This document shows positions 9,375 to 17,732 of a DNA stretch of 33,851 bases, one piece after another. Below the pieces are notes generated by a model, which was given only the letters and a program-made list of their open reading frames with translations, was not told the DNA's origin and did not search any database. The position numbers and the translations under genes are program-made. Source of the stretch: Spirochaetales bacterium (GTDB lineage Bacteria; Spirochaetota; Spirochaetia; SZUA-6; JAFGRV01); NCBI GenBank assembly GCA_016937215.1, contig JAFGWI010000047.1, positions 1 to 33,851 on the forward strand. Reading direction: 5' to 3'. The first letter of the stretch is position 1. Every line of letters begins with the position of its first letter.

Positions 9375-10678
9375 GACGCAGTTCCCTTTTTGGCTTTGAT
9401 ATCATTTTATTGTCCTCCACATTTTTACTAGTCATATTAGGAATTTTTTTTATTTTTTCTTCAGGTGTGACAGCAACAGGAGAAATTTATTCCACTGAAT
9501 ACATAAAACAGATTGTGTGGGCTGTTACAGGTTTGATTTGGTTATTGTTTCTCACTTTTTCCAATTACCGTAATATGAAGAATTTGGCACCTACTATTTA
9601 TATTATTTTTATCATCCTGTTGTTTATCACTCTTTCTTTTGGAAAAGTTGTCAATGGCGCCAAATCCTGGTTGGGGATCGGTGATTTTGGCATTCAGCCC
9701 TCGGAATTCGCGAAAATTTCGACGATAATTTTTCTGGCTTTTTATTTGCAAACCATAGGGTCAAATATTCGAAAGCTTCGTTTTTTTCTGATCGGGCTTC
9801 TTATCATCATGGTGCCAGTAGGATTTATCATCATTCAACCGGACATGGGAACCTCTTTGGTATATTTTCCTGTATTTCTGACCATGGCTTTTCTGGCCGG
9901 TGCTAAAGTCAGGCATATCTTTTTTCTTATATTGTTAACCTGTTGTACCACTATTTTAACCATACTTCCTTATCTCGAGGAAATGATAATGGGGATCCAA
10001 TATCCAGTGTTTACGATTTTAAAAAAGCCGGAATTCCTGTTATTCAGTTTATTGGGGATTGGGTTGATTTTTGCTGTATCTCTATGGGGATTGATGATAT
10101 TTAAAAAACGATATTTTTACTGGATTATCTATGGATCCTCGATTTTAGCAGGTTCTTCCATATGTTCCTTTGGGGCCCATATGGTTCTCAAGGATTATCA
10201 AGTTATGCGGCTCATCAGTTTTATCAATCCCTACATCGATCCTCGCGGAACCGGATGGAATATCATTCAGTCTATCACCGCGGTCGGCTCTGGAGGTGTC
10301 TGGGGCAAGGGCTTTCTCCAGGGAACCCAAAGCCATTATCAGTATCTGCCTCAGCAAAGTACAGACTTTATTTTCTCAATTATCGCCGAAGAGCTTGGTT
10401 TTTTTGGCGGGTTCATAATTCTGGTATTATATCTGGTGATACTCCTTCGAGGGGTTCAGATCCTTTCGAACACCAACGACAAATTCGGACTCCTTCTCGG
10501 CAGTGGTATACTTGCCATGATACTTTTTCATCTCTTTGTTAATATTGGCATGGCCATGGGTATTATGCCAATCACCGGTATTCCTTTGCTTTTCCTGTCC
10601 TATGGTGGTTCATCCCTGTGGACAGCTTTGATCGGGATCGGTATTTTATTAAATCTTTCGTTTAAACAATACAGGTAA
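9371..10678 (+). CDS. rodA: Peptidoglycan glycosyltransferase RodA (SEDS family)
   Basis: 435 residues with about ten transmembrane segments. SEDS hallmarks are visible: GAKSWLGIGDFGIQPSEFAK in the first half, QPDMGTSLV, GSGGVWGKGFLQGTQSHYQY with PQQSTDFIFSIIAEELGF, and the near-terminal ITGIPLLFLSYGGSSL. It polymerises glycan strands for elongation with PBP2, whose gene overlaps it by 4 bases. It is somewhat longer than the usual 370-400 residues. The extra length lies in the middle, at about residues 205-260 (TILKKPEFLLFSLLGIGLIF and on), where additional membrane helices appear. Confidence 0.96.
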   Translation: MRRSSLFGFDIILLSSTFLLVILGIFFIFSSGVTATGEIYSTEYIKQIVWAVTGLIWLLFLTFSNYRNMKNLAPTIYIIFIILLFITLSFGKVVNGAKSWLGIGDFGIQPSEFAKISTIIFLAFYLQTIGSNIRKLRFFLIGLLIIMVPVGFIIIQPDMGTSLVYFPVFLTMAFLAGAKVRHIFFLILLTCCTTILTILPYLEEMIMGIQYPVFTILKKPEFLLFSLLGIGLIFAVSLWGLMIFKKRYFYWIIYGSSILAGSSICSFGAHMVLKDYQVMRLISFINPYIDPRGTGWNIIQSITAVGSGGVWGKGFLQGTQSHYQYLPQQSTDFIFSIIAEELGFFGGFIILVLYLVILLRGVQILSNTNDKFGLLLGSGILAMILFHLFVNIGMAMGIMPITGIPLLFLSYGGSSLWTALIGIGILLNLSFKQYR

Positions 10679-10681
10679 ATT

Positions 10682-13135
10682 ATGATCAATAAATTAAATT
10701 ATCAGCTTTTAATGAGCACTGAAAAACCCGGCCGCTACACGGGGGGTGAATTCGGTAGTTTTCAAAAAAGCGAAGCCATTTTCCGCATTGCTGTTTCCTA
10801 TCCTGATTTATACGAGATCGCCATGTCCAATTTGGCAGTGCGCTTGCTATACAGTTATCTGAATCAAATGGATGGTGTTTTTTGTGAACGGGTTTTCGCG
10901 CCCGCAGAAGATTTTGAAGCCATTTTGAAAAAACAACATATTCCTTTGGGCACTCTTGAAAGCAATACTCCCCTGCATGAATTGGACATGATCGGTTTTT
11001 CATTTGGTTATGAACTCACTTTGACCAACATGATGGCTATTCTTGAAGCCGGGTGGATTCCTGCCAAAAGAGATGAACGCAGAGCGAAACATCCCATTGT
11101 GATAATCGGAGGTCCGGCCGCCACAAATCCCGGGCCCCTTTCGCCCTTTGCAGATCTCATCTATTTGGGTGAATCGGAAGAATTTATTTCCGAATTCATT
11201 CCAAAGGTTCTGGAGTTAAAGAAACAAGGGGCAATAAAAAAGGACATTCTGGCTTTGTTTGAAAAAGATGAAGCGATCTGGTCGCCCCAAAAAACAGCAC
11301 GAGTTAACAGGGGTATATGGAAAGGATTTGGCCACTATGAAGGTACAAATATCTTTCCGGTTTCATCCTTAAGGACCATTCAAAATCAGGGTGTGGTCGA
11401 AATCATGAGGGGCTGTCCCAATGCCTGCCGCTTTTGCCATGCCTCCTATTTTTACCGGCCCTTTCGCATCAAAGGGCCAGAGAAGCTTGTTCATGAGGTG
11501 CACGAGAATATTATCAACAAAGGCTACCGTGAAATCACCTTGGCATCATTATCATCTGGGGATTATCCATATATCGAAGAATTGACTGAATATCTTACTG
11601 ACAAATTTGCCAAATATGGAGTTTCCTTCTCATTGCCCTCGCTAAAAATCAATTCTATGACACTGTCGCTGCTCGAGCAAATTTCCCAGGTGCGCAAAAG
11701 CGGTCTTACCTTTGCGGTGGAGACGCCTGCTAAGAATTGGCAGCTTGGTTTGAATAAAGATGTTGATATTGAAAAGATTATAGCCTTATTAATGGAGGCC
11801 AAGGAAAAGGGATGGCGTTTGGCCAAATTCTATTTCATGATCGGTCTGCCGATTTACGATGAAGATGAATCGCAAGCCATTATTGAATACATCAAGGAAA
11901 TTTATAACAGAACTGGTTTTCAATTGAATATAAATCTATCGACTTTTATTCCCAAGCCCCATACACCCTTTCAATGGGCCAAGCAACTTTTACCTGAAGA
12001 GGCTATGGATCGTATCATGAATATCAAACGGGCCTTTCAAAAAAACACAAAAATTAAAATAGGTTATCACGGGCCTTATCCCAGTCTCATTGAAGGACTA
12101 ATCGCGCGGGGTGATGAAAATATCGGCCAACTGGTTTACGAGGCTTATAAAAAAGGTGCCCGTTTTGACGCCTGGGATGATCATTTTAATAAAAAAATCT
12201 GGCTGGAGGTTTTTGAAGAAAATTCTTTTGATTATGCAAACTTCATGAAAGCAGAAAAAAACAAGGAATGGCTTTTTCCCTGGGACAATATCAGCCTGGG
12301 CGCAGGAAAATCTTACCTTTGGAAAGAATATGAAAAGGCCAGGGCAGGCGAACTCACCTCCATGTGTACTGATCCTTGTCTGAGCCCCTGCGGAGCATGT
12401 CATAGCCAACGAAAAGTGTTGAATAAACAGACCTATGATTTTAGTTCCATTCAATTGGATTTGCCTGAGTATGATGCCAACACCTATCATCGCTTTATTT
12501 TATCATTTACAAAAGAGGAGAAAGCCATCTTTTTATCTCACTTGGACATCATGTCGCTCTTTGAACGGGTGTTCATGCGCTCAGGCTATTTTTTACATCA
12601 CACCCAGGGCTTTAATCCTAAACCTATAATAGAATTTGCCAATCCTTTGCCTCTGGGTATGGCGTCAGCTGATGAAATCCTATGTTTTGAAGTGCATAAT
12701 CCTGAAACACAAAGTGTGATGATGCAAAAAATCCAGGAGAATCTGCCTTTTGGTATCAGCCTTAAGGAAATGCGGCCACTAAAAGCCTATGTAAAAGGTG
12801 AAAAAAAACATTCCCTTTCCAGTTTGTACTGGGGAAGCGATTATTTAATTCACTCATTTGATGATATGCCCCGATTGGCTTCCTTGTTCAAATCTATTAC
12901 TGTTCTTATGGAAGGCCTTGACTCTGGCCTCTACAAAGAAGCCTGCCATACATTTTTTCTCAGGCAGGATCACATTCACATTCGCTGGATAATGGTGCCC
13001 AAGAAACAGAGCGGAATTCAGTACTTTCTCAAAGAACTCACCGATAGTCCCAACGATTTTCTAATAACCCGAAAAACAACCCTTGGTAAAATCGGAGAAG
13101 GTGAAATCCAGCCGCTTTTCGAGCTTCCGCAATAG
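10682..13135 (+). CDS. B12-binding-type radical SAM protein fused to a DUF2344 domain (TIGR03960 + TIGR03936)
   Basis: 817 residues, joining two families that are separate genes in some bacteria. Residues from about 90 to 200 form a Rossmann-like B12-binding-type domain (IGFSFGYELTLTNMMAILEAG). The radical SAM core has the iron-sulfur motif C245-x3-C249-x2-C252 in RGCPNACRFCHASYF. A second cysteine cluster, C562-x3-C566-x3-C570-x2-C573 (TDPCLSPCGAC), could hold another metal site. The C-terminal 215 residues are DUF2344 (KAIFLSHLDIMSLFERVFMR, then GFNPKPIIEFANPLPLG). The substrate is unknown; members often sit near ribosome or RNase E/G genes, which suggests RNA or protein modification. It starts 3 bases after the rodA stop, without a clear ribosome binding site, so it is probably the last gene of the mre operon. 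It converges with mazG. Confidence 0.9.
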   Translation: MINKLNYQLLMSTEKPGRYTGGEFGSFQKSEAIFRIAVSYPDLYEIAMSNLAVRLLYSYLNQMDGVFCERVFAPAEDFEAILKKQHIPLGTLESNTPLHELDMIGFSFGYELTLTNMMAILEAGWIPAKRDERRAKHPIVIIGGPAATNPGPLSPFADLIYLGESEEFISEFIPKVLELKKQGAIKKDILALFEKDEAIWSPQKTARVNRGIWKGFGHYEGTNIFPVSSLRTIQNQGVVEIMRGCPNACRFCHASYFYRPFRIKGPEKLVHEVHENIINKGYREITLASLSSGDYPYIEELTEYLTDKFAKYGVSFSLPSLKINSMTLSLLEQISQVRKSGLTFAVETPAKNWQLGLNKDVDIEKIIALLMEAKEKGWRLAKFYFMIGLPIYDEDESQAIIEYIKEIYNRTGFQLNINLSTFIPKPHTPFQWAKQLLPEEAMDRIMNIKRAFQKNTKIKIGYHGPYPSLIEGLIARGDENIGQLVYEAYKKGARFDAWDDHFNKKIWLEVFEENSFDYANFMKAEKNKEWLFPWDNISLGAGKSYLWKEYEKARAGELTSMCTDPCLSPCGACHSQRKVLNKQTYDFSSIQLDLPEYDANTYHRFILSFTKEEKAIFLSHLDIMSLFERVFMRSGYFLHHTQGFNPKPIIEFANPLPLGMASADEILCFEVHNPETQSVMMQKIQENLPFGISLKEMRPLKAYVKGEKKHSLSSLYWGSDYLIHSFDDMPRLASLFKSITVLMEGLDSGLYKEACHTFFLRQDHIHIRWIMVPKKQSGIQYFLKELTDSPNDFLITRKTTLGKIGEGEIQPLFELPQ

Positions 13136-13151
13136 CATAAAAACAGCTTGC

Positions 13152-13958
13152 CTAGGTTTTATTATTTTCCTCAGCTTTGACCTGGTCCCAGAGGGAATCG
13201 AGCTCTTCCAGTGACATGCTTTCCATGGCCAAGCCTTTTTCCCTGCACATATCCTCAATCGCCCTGAAACGCCGCGAAAACTTGAGATTAGCGCGGTTTA
13301 ATGCCAAAGTCGGGTTAATTTTTAAGAGCCGCGAAGCATTTATCAAGCTGAAAAACAAATCACCCATTTCCTCTTCGACCAGAGACTCATCGCCTTCAGC
13401 AATGGCTTCATGGATCTCTGAAATTTCTTCCTGTACCTTTTCCCAGGCAGGGAGGGCTTCTTTCCAGTCAAAACCGACCTTTGAAGCCTTTTTTTGCAAT
13501 TCATAGGCTTTCTCAAGAGGAGGAAAACTTGCAGGCACATGGTCTAGCAGGGAAGAAGGAGGCGAATCAACCTTTTCCTGTTTTTTTATCTGGTCCCAGT
13601 TTTTTAACACCTCTTCAACATTTTTAACCTCCACATCGCCGAAAACATGAGGATGGCGGCGGATCAATTTTTCAGAAATCCCGGACAGCACATCTTGAAA
13701 AGTAAAAGCTCCTTCTTCTTCCTTGATGCGCGCAATCAGGGCAATATTCAAAAGCAGGTCACCCAGTTCTTCAGCTGTGGCTGCCTCGTCGGCCTTTTCA
13801 ATGGCTTCTATCACCTCGTAGGCTTCTTCTATCAAAGCCATACGCATAGTCGGCCCGGTTTGCTTTTTGTCCCAGGGGCATCCATCCGGTCCTCTGAGTT
13901 TTATGATAATGTCATAAAATTGTTGAAATGCTTCTGTGAGAGTCCTTGTTTTTTTCAT
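13152..13958 (-). CDS. mazG: Nucleoside triphosphate pyrophosphohydrolase MazG
   Basis: 268 residues with two MazG domains, the full-length type. The first has GCPWDKKQT, then EEAYEVIEA and EELGDLLLN. The second has EEISEIHEAI and EEMGDLFFSL, followed by NRANLKFSRRFRAIE, typical of the C-terminal domain. The acidic EExxE and ExxD sets bind magnesium. The enzyme hydrolyses NTPs to NMP and pyrophosphate, and in other bacteria it cleans up aberrant nucleotides or lowers ppGpp. The ATG has GAGG about 9 bases upstream. The DUF3783 gene lies 23 bases upstream on the same strand and is probably in the same transcript. Confidence 0.95.
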   Translation of the reverse strand: MKKTRTLTEAFQQFYDIIIKLRGPDGCPWDKKQTGPTMRMALIEEAYEVIEAIEKADEAATAEELGDLLLNIALIARIKEEEGAFTFQDVLSGISEKLIRRHPHVFGDVEVKNVEEVLKNWDQIKKQEKVDSPPSSLLDHVPASFPPLEKAYELQKKASKVGFDWKEALPAWEKVQEEISEIHEAIAEGDESLVEEEMGDLFFSLINASRLLKINPTLALNRANLKFSRRFRAIEDMCREKGLAMESMSLEELDSLWDQVKAEENNKT

Positions 13959-13981
13959 TTTTTTTCCTCACGGCCTGTCTT

Positions 13982-14224
13982 CTATTCGGCCTTCTCGGCT
14001 TTAGCTTGTGCTTGAGATCTTTGCCAAGCCAGCATGTTTTTATGTTCTTCTTCAAGATGTTCCAGCAAATCCTTGACCTGCATTTCCTTGTTGTTTTCGG
14101 TCGTCATGGCAAAGGCCAGAGAATCTTTATCAGGAAAATTGGCCTTGAGAAGTCTCATCACTTCCAGTGCTTCTTTATCTTCAAAATTATGCAGCAATAT
14201 GGATTTTATTTTTTTTTCTTCCAT
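13982..14224 (-). CDS. Small DUF3783-family protein
   Basis: 80 residues. The sequence KSILLHNFEDKEALEVMRLL, then FAMTTENNKEMQVKDLLEHL with a charged tail, resembles the DUF3783 family of short proteins of unknown function, which I recall from spirochaetes and clostridia. A good AAGGAG lies 7-8 bases before the ATG. It is the upstream partner of mazG in a two-gene minus-strand unit. Its own upstream DNA is repeat copy B, which begins only 24 bases before the start codon, so the promoter must lie within or across the repeat. The gene call is secure; the family name is recognised by sequence style only. Confidence 0.75.
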   Translation of the reverse strand: MEEKKIKSILLHNFEDKEALEVMRLLKANFPDKDSLAFAMTTENNKEMQVKDLLEHLEEEHKNMLAWQRSQAQAKAEKAE

Positions 14225-14247
14225 GATTTCTCCTTTTTCAATATTCA

Positions 14248-14414
14248 GGGCGTTGTTGGTTTCAGCCTGCCGGCTTCCCGCCCTCTGGTCATTAATGCTC
14301 TACATTCTGACTTTGCCACAGCCTTCGAAGGTTTTCAATGGGAAATTATTCCGCTGAAAACACTTTGTTGTTCTGTTTTTGAAAAAATAAAACAACAGGG
14401 CTCCATCCCTAAGG
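14248..14414 (+). repeat. Structured intergenic repeat, copy B (diverged)
   Basis: It begins GGGCGTTG and ends CTCCATCCCTAA. The first 80 bases are diverged from copies A and C, though CCTGCCGG is retained. From CGAAGGTTTTCA onward it tracks copy C: hairpin 1 at 14331-14361 with 7 outer pairs (GTTTTCA/TGAAAAC), an A-C mismatch and 4 further pairs, two of them wobble, around the loop AAATTAT; then CTTTG; then a weaker hairpin 2 (GTTGTT...AACAAC) around TTTTTGAAAAA. This is probably a decaying copy. With copy C it forms direct repeats on either side of the patatin-like gene. Confidence 0.7.
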
Positions 14415-14777
14415 TGAAAATGCTGCTGTTTATGGGTGGGGCATAAATCAGAAAAAAACATGTTTACGATAGTCAATTCATGGGACCTCGTCAAGCATGA
14501 TGTGAATATTACCTTTTTGATGTGTCAAGTTTCTAATAGGTCGAGGGATTGTGACTGCAAAAACCCTGAAATTAGAGGTTAAGAAACAAACTTTGTGGCA
14601 ATTCACTCTTATATTTTAAAAACGGATTTTTCTCCCCAGGTTTTCATGATGTTTTTAGGGAAATTTTTTTTCTCAAAACCCATTTTCAGAGTTTTTTGTG
14701 AGGTGTTATTGATCATAACCGGCCTTCTATTTACTAAAGAAAAAGCCGCCTCCTGTGTGGGTGGTGGTTGAGAGCGA
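14415..14777. other. Gene-free stretch downstream of the patatin-like gene
   Basis: No coding frame here is convincing. At 14535-14556 the sequence AATAGGTCGAGGGATTGTGA resembles the outer end of repeat copy A (AATAGGTGTTAGGGATTGGA), but no hairpins follow, so it may be a remnant. Just past the patatin gene stop (reading leftwards), a C/G-rich imperfect hairpin around 14746-14767 is followed by CTTTTTCTTT on the minus strand and could serve as a weak terminator for that gene. Nothing else was recognised. Confidence 0.35.
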
Positions 14778-17150
14778 TCATGGCAATAAAGCCTTGATCG
14801 CTGTCAGTTCATTGGCCACACCCTCTTTATCCGCCTGCACCATGCTTTCAATTTTGCTGTCAATTTCTGACTGGGTGGTGCGGGAAAGTGTCCAGCCTAA
14901 TGGTATGGGCGCGCCCTTTTCATCATCGGTTTGAAGCGAGCACTCGATAAATTCGCCTTTGTAAGTTCGAATGAATTCTTTTAAATCGATGAGAGCGTTT
15001 GCTGTAAAAGCATCCCTTACCTGGAAAACCGTGTTAGTTGGTACAGTCAACTGGTAAAAAAGTGATTTACCCGACTGTTTCACATCTTTGTATTCCGATC
15101 CATTCCTTATATAGATCACCACAGGTTTGATTCGCTGGCTGAAAAGTGAACCAGGGGTTCCTGTGCCTGTTGAATCAATAGAGTAACCGTATTCTGTAAG
15201 CTCCTGGCTGTTCCCTGAATCAAGGATTTTGTCGAGTTCATCCAGCTCCAGTAAGTCATGAAATTCCCTTTGGCTGCTAAGCTTGGACAGGCTGTTATCT
15301 TTAATCAAATTTCCCACGTCTTCAGAAAGAATTTTGTGTTGCAGTTTTTTAAACTCATCGAGTTGTAAAAGTTCTTCCAGAACCGCTGTTTTATTTAAAA
15401 GTGCCACATCCCGTAATTTCTGCAGTTTATCCATCTTTTCCAGATTGCTTTTGATATAGGTAAAAATCGCTTGGGCCAGATTGGCACCTGTATTATCAAA
15501 ATACCCGCCATCAACAAAACCAGTGGTTGCTCCCTTTTCGTAAACAAGACCTGCCGGGCCGACATAGGGAAAACGGGCCGAAATAAGGGAAGCAGTGGAA
15601 ACTCTGATTTCAGCGTTGTTAATGTAATCATAAAAATCCTTTGTTAATCCCAAGCTCGAAAAAGCACCATTTTCCTGTTTCTCAGAAAAAATTATTGGCG
15701 AAATGGCAAAGGGGTTTCCGTTTTCCACTTTGGTGATATTCAGGAAAGCAGGAGGTATGAAATGGTTGGGATCATTTTTCCATATGGAGGTGAAACCCCC
15801 GCTATAGGTTTTGTCGCCCACTTCATGTAAGGTCACAGCCATGGGCCAGTTATCTTCCCAGACTTTTTCAAAAACCTTGGCATGGTCAAAGGATTCAATA
15901 GGGAAGGGAAGTAAGAACTGAATAATTTCGCGGGTAAACATGGCTGTAATAACCGGTGAAAGATAATCCTTTCCGATAACCTCTTTTGCTTTAAGCTGAT
16001 AGATTCCTTTTTTCGCATCTTCAGCACTTAAAAGGTCCATTTCTTCTGGATGATCTTTGTATACTTTCAGTAAACTGGTGAAAACCGTTGCGCCAAAACT
16101 GCCGCCCGAGACCCCCTGGATGGCGAAAACATATTTTGAAAAATCTGGACATTCCTTTTGAAGACGACCCATCAAGCAGGCACTCCAATAAGAGGCGCGA
16201 ATACCGCCGCCTTCAGAAAGAATCATGATCATTGGAATCGCTTTATTTACCTTGCTGTTGTCTTGTTCCTCTGTTCTCAGTTTGTACCAGGAATCAAAGT
16301 ATTCGAGCAAAGTGTATTTGCGTTCTGTTTGTGTTCCCAGCATCCGAATATCCTTGTTGCTGTTAAAAAAACTAAAAACAAATATCAAAATAAATAGAAC
16401 GGTGAATATTGGTAAACCTGAACGACGAGCCCCATAGTGAATCCAGTAAAGCGGAGGCAGCCAAATGGTGAGACAGACAAATAATATTGTGATAGAGGCC
16501 CCCACCTTCGGAGGCAGGGTGTAAGGGTTGATCACGAAAATAAGCAATAAAAAAAATGAAAGGCCGCTTGAAATAAAAAGCACAGCTCGAGTTATTTTGG
16601 GCAAGGTTTTAATGGATAAAAAATCATCAGATTCAGGATGGCCTGCTTCAACAAGCCCCAGGTCCAGTTTGAAAATTCGCTTCTTTAAAACAAGGAAAAT
16701 AAAAAAAACAATCGCGTAAATTAGAAAAATAAGGCCCACCGTAAATAATGTTGATCTTGTACTTTCTGACAAACCCAATTGAGAGAGCTGTGTGAAAAAT
16801 GATAAACTGATTACCAAAAGAGCCCCTGTTCCAAGGACCTTTGGCAAATGAGTTATTATGAAAAACTCTGCCTTTTCTGTTTTTTCATGATAAAACTCAA
16901 GATAAAAAAACACCCTGAGCCAGTACCAGACCTGAAAAGCCCAGATGAAACCAATAAGGGTGAAGCAGATAAATTTAACCGGGTCAATAAAATCACCGAA
17001 TCCGATAATGGCATCAGTAACCTGGTCTACCATAAAACAGCTGAGGTATGACAAAATTACCATAATCAAGCTGATGCGCGCGCTTAAAAGAACCTTGAAA
17101 ATACTTTTCACTCTTGTCCAGATTTTTTGAATCCTTGTTAATCCACTCAT
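14778..17150 (-). CDS. Polytopic membrane protein with C-terminal patatin-like phospholipase domain
   Basis: 790 residues from the ATG at 17150, which has AGGAGG 5-6 bases upstream. A longer frame begins at a TTG 18 bases further up, but that would put the ribosome binding site inside the gene. The N-terminal 280 residues contain about seven transmembrane helices (for example ISLIMVILSYLSCFMVDQV and LFTVGLIFLIYAIVFFIFLV). The C-terminal domain has patatin hallmarks: oxyanion loop SEGGGIRA (Gly314-316), nucleophile elbow GVSGGS with Ser348, and catalytic Asp547 in VDGGYFDNTGA. The known chemistry of the family is a Ser-Asp dyad acting on acyl lipids; the substrate here is unknown. A charged insert of about 85 residues lies after the Asp motif. 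The gene stands alone between direct repeats B and C, which suggests a mobile or cassette-like origin. Confidence 0.85.
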   Translation of the reverse strand: MSGLTRIQKIWTRVKSIFKVLLSARISLIMVILSYLSCFMVDQVTDAIIGFGDFIDPVKFICFTLIGFIWAFQVWYWLRVFFYLEFYHEKTEKAEFFIITHLPKVLGTGALLVISLSFFTQLSQLGLSESTRSTLFTVGLIFLIYAIVFFIFLVLKKRIFKLDLGLVEAGHPESDDFLSIKTLPKITRAVLFISSGLSFFLLLIFVINPYTLPPKVGASITILFVCLTIWLPPLYWIHYGARRSGLPIFTVLFILIFVFSFFNSNKDIRMLGTQTERKYTLLEYFDSWYKLRTEEQDNSKVNKAIPMIMILSEGGGIRASYWSACLMGRLQKECPDFSKYVFAIQGVSGGSFGATVFTSLLKVYKDHPEEMDLLSAEDAKKGIYQLKAKEVIGKDYLSPVITAMFTREIIQFLLPFPIESFDHAKVFEKVWEDNWPMAVTLHEVGDKTYSGGFTSIWKNDPNHFIPPAFLNITKVENGNPFAISPIIFSEKQENGAFSSLGLTKDFYDYINNAEIRVSTASLISARFPYVGPAGLVYEKGATTGFVDGGYFDNTGANLAQAIFTYIKSNLEKMDKLQKLRDVALLNKTAVLEELLQLDEFKKLQHKILSEDVGNLIKDNSLSKLSSQREFHDLLELDELDKILDSGNSQELTEYGYSIDSTGTGTPGSLFSQRIKPVVIYIRNGSEYKDVKQSGKSLFYQLTVPTNTVFQVRDAFTANALIDLKEFIRTYKGEFIECSLQTDDEKGAPIPLGWTLSRTTQSEIDSKIESMVQADKEGVANELTAIKALLP

Positions 17151-17220
17151 TAAAACCTCCTGAAACAAACCGGATATATTTATTCTGTTCGAAATAGCCG
17201 TGTCCTGTTCTTTGACTTTT

Positions 17221-17375
17221 GGGCGTTGCCTGCTTGCGTTTTCACTCCAGCAGGCCGGGCTTTACGCCACTCCGGCCGTGGCCTGCGAAGGTTTTCATCG
17301 GGAAATTATCCCGATGAAAACGCTTTGGCAGCCAGGTTTTGAAAAACCTGGCTGCCATGGCTCCAATCCCTAACA
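17221..17375 (+). repeat. Structured intergenic repeat, copy C (best preserved)
   Basis: 155 bp. It starts GGGCGTTGCCTGC and ends CTCCAATCCCTAACA. Subterminal GCCTGC and GCAGGC can pair, followed by CGGGCTTTACGC. Hairpin 1 is a perfect 12-bp stem at 17291-17302/17310-17321 (GTTTTCATCGGG/CCCGATGAAAAC) with loop AAATTAT. Hairpin 2 is a 14-bp stem at 17327-17340/17343-17356 (GGCAGCCAGGTTTT and its complement) around a GA loop. It sits about 70 bp upstream of the patatin-like gene start. Its right end coincides with the stop of a possible gene remnant. Confidence 0.88.
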
Positions 17376-17582
17376 CGTTAAAAGCCCCTGTCCTTGTTTT
17401 CCAACATAATATCTATCAAGGCGCTTAGACCTCAAACCTTCAATTAGCTGGCATGAATAAAATGAAGCACCCGGACTTTGAGCTAATTTTAAAACAAAAA
17501 GGGGAATCTGACCAATAAAAAAACATAGAACCCCTGATAAAAGCGGATAGCATGGAGGTTTTTTATTATCCACGAAGCACAT
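17370..17582 (-). pseudogene. Possible remnant of a GIY-YIG nuclease gene, cut by repeat copy C
   Basis: A 70-codon open frame whose last 20 residues, LRSKRLDRYYVGKQGQG, look like the second half of a GIY-YIG motif (typically LxSxxxxRYYVGxT). The upstream part does not show the expected first half of the motif, and the frame stops at the edge of repeat C. I see this as a faint similarity in a short frame. It could equally be noncoding DNA, since there is no clear ribosome binding site. It is reported because a broken gene abutting a repeat end would bear on how the repeat moves. Confidence 0.22.
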
Positions 17583-17601
17583 TCCTGTTAACCTGAATAA
17601 A

Positions 17602-17631
17602 AAAAAGGGGAGTCATCTGATTCCCCTTTTT
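17602..17631. terminator. Bidirectional rho-independent terminator
   Basis: AAAAAGGGGA (17602-17611) pairs with TCCCCTTTTT (17622-17631) around a 10-base loop. A-run and T-run flanks let it work in both directions. No intact gene ends here on either strand, so it may terminate the decayed upstream frame or isolate the gap promoter region. Confidence 0.75.
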
Positions 17632-17732
17632 CATGAAATCGGACCCTTATTTTCCATCAGGGTTCAATAATTTTGACATTTTTGTTAATTATGAATACCA
17701 CATTTTGGTAAGAATCTGCCAGGAAAAATAAG

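Noticed and set aside
10162-10542. Plus-strand frame of 126 codons inside rodA
   Set aside because: It is an out-of-frame shadow of rodA, which has all SEDS motifs in its own frame.
13946-14446. Plus-strand open frame of 166 codons
   Set aside because: It overlaps the DUF3783 gene in antisense and runs through repeat copy B; its composition is dominated by F and S and it resembles no family.
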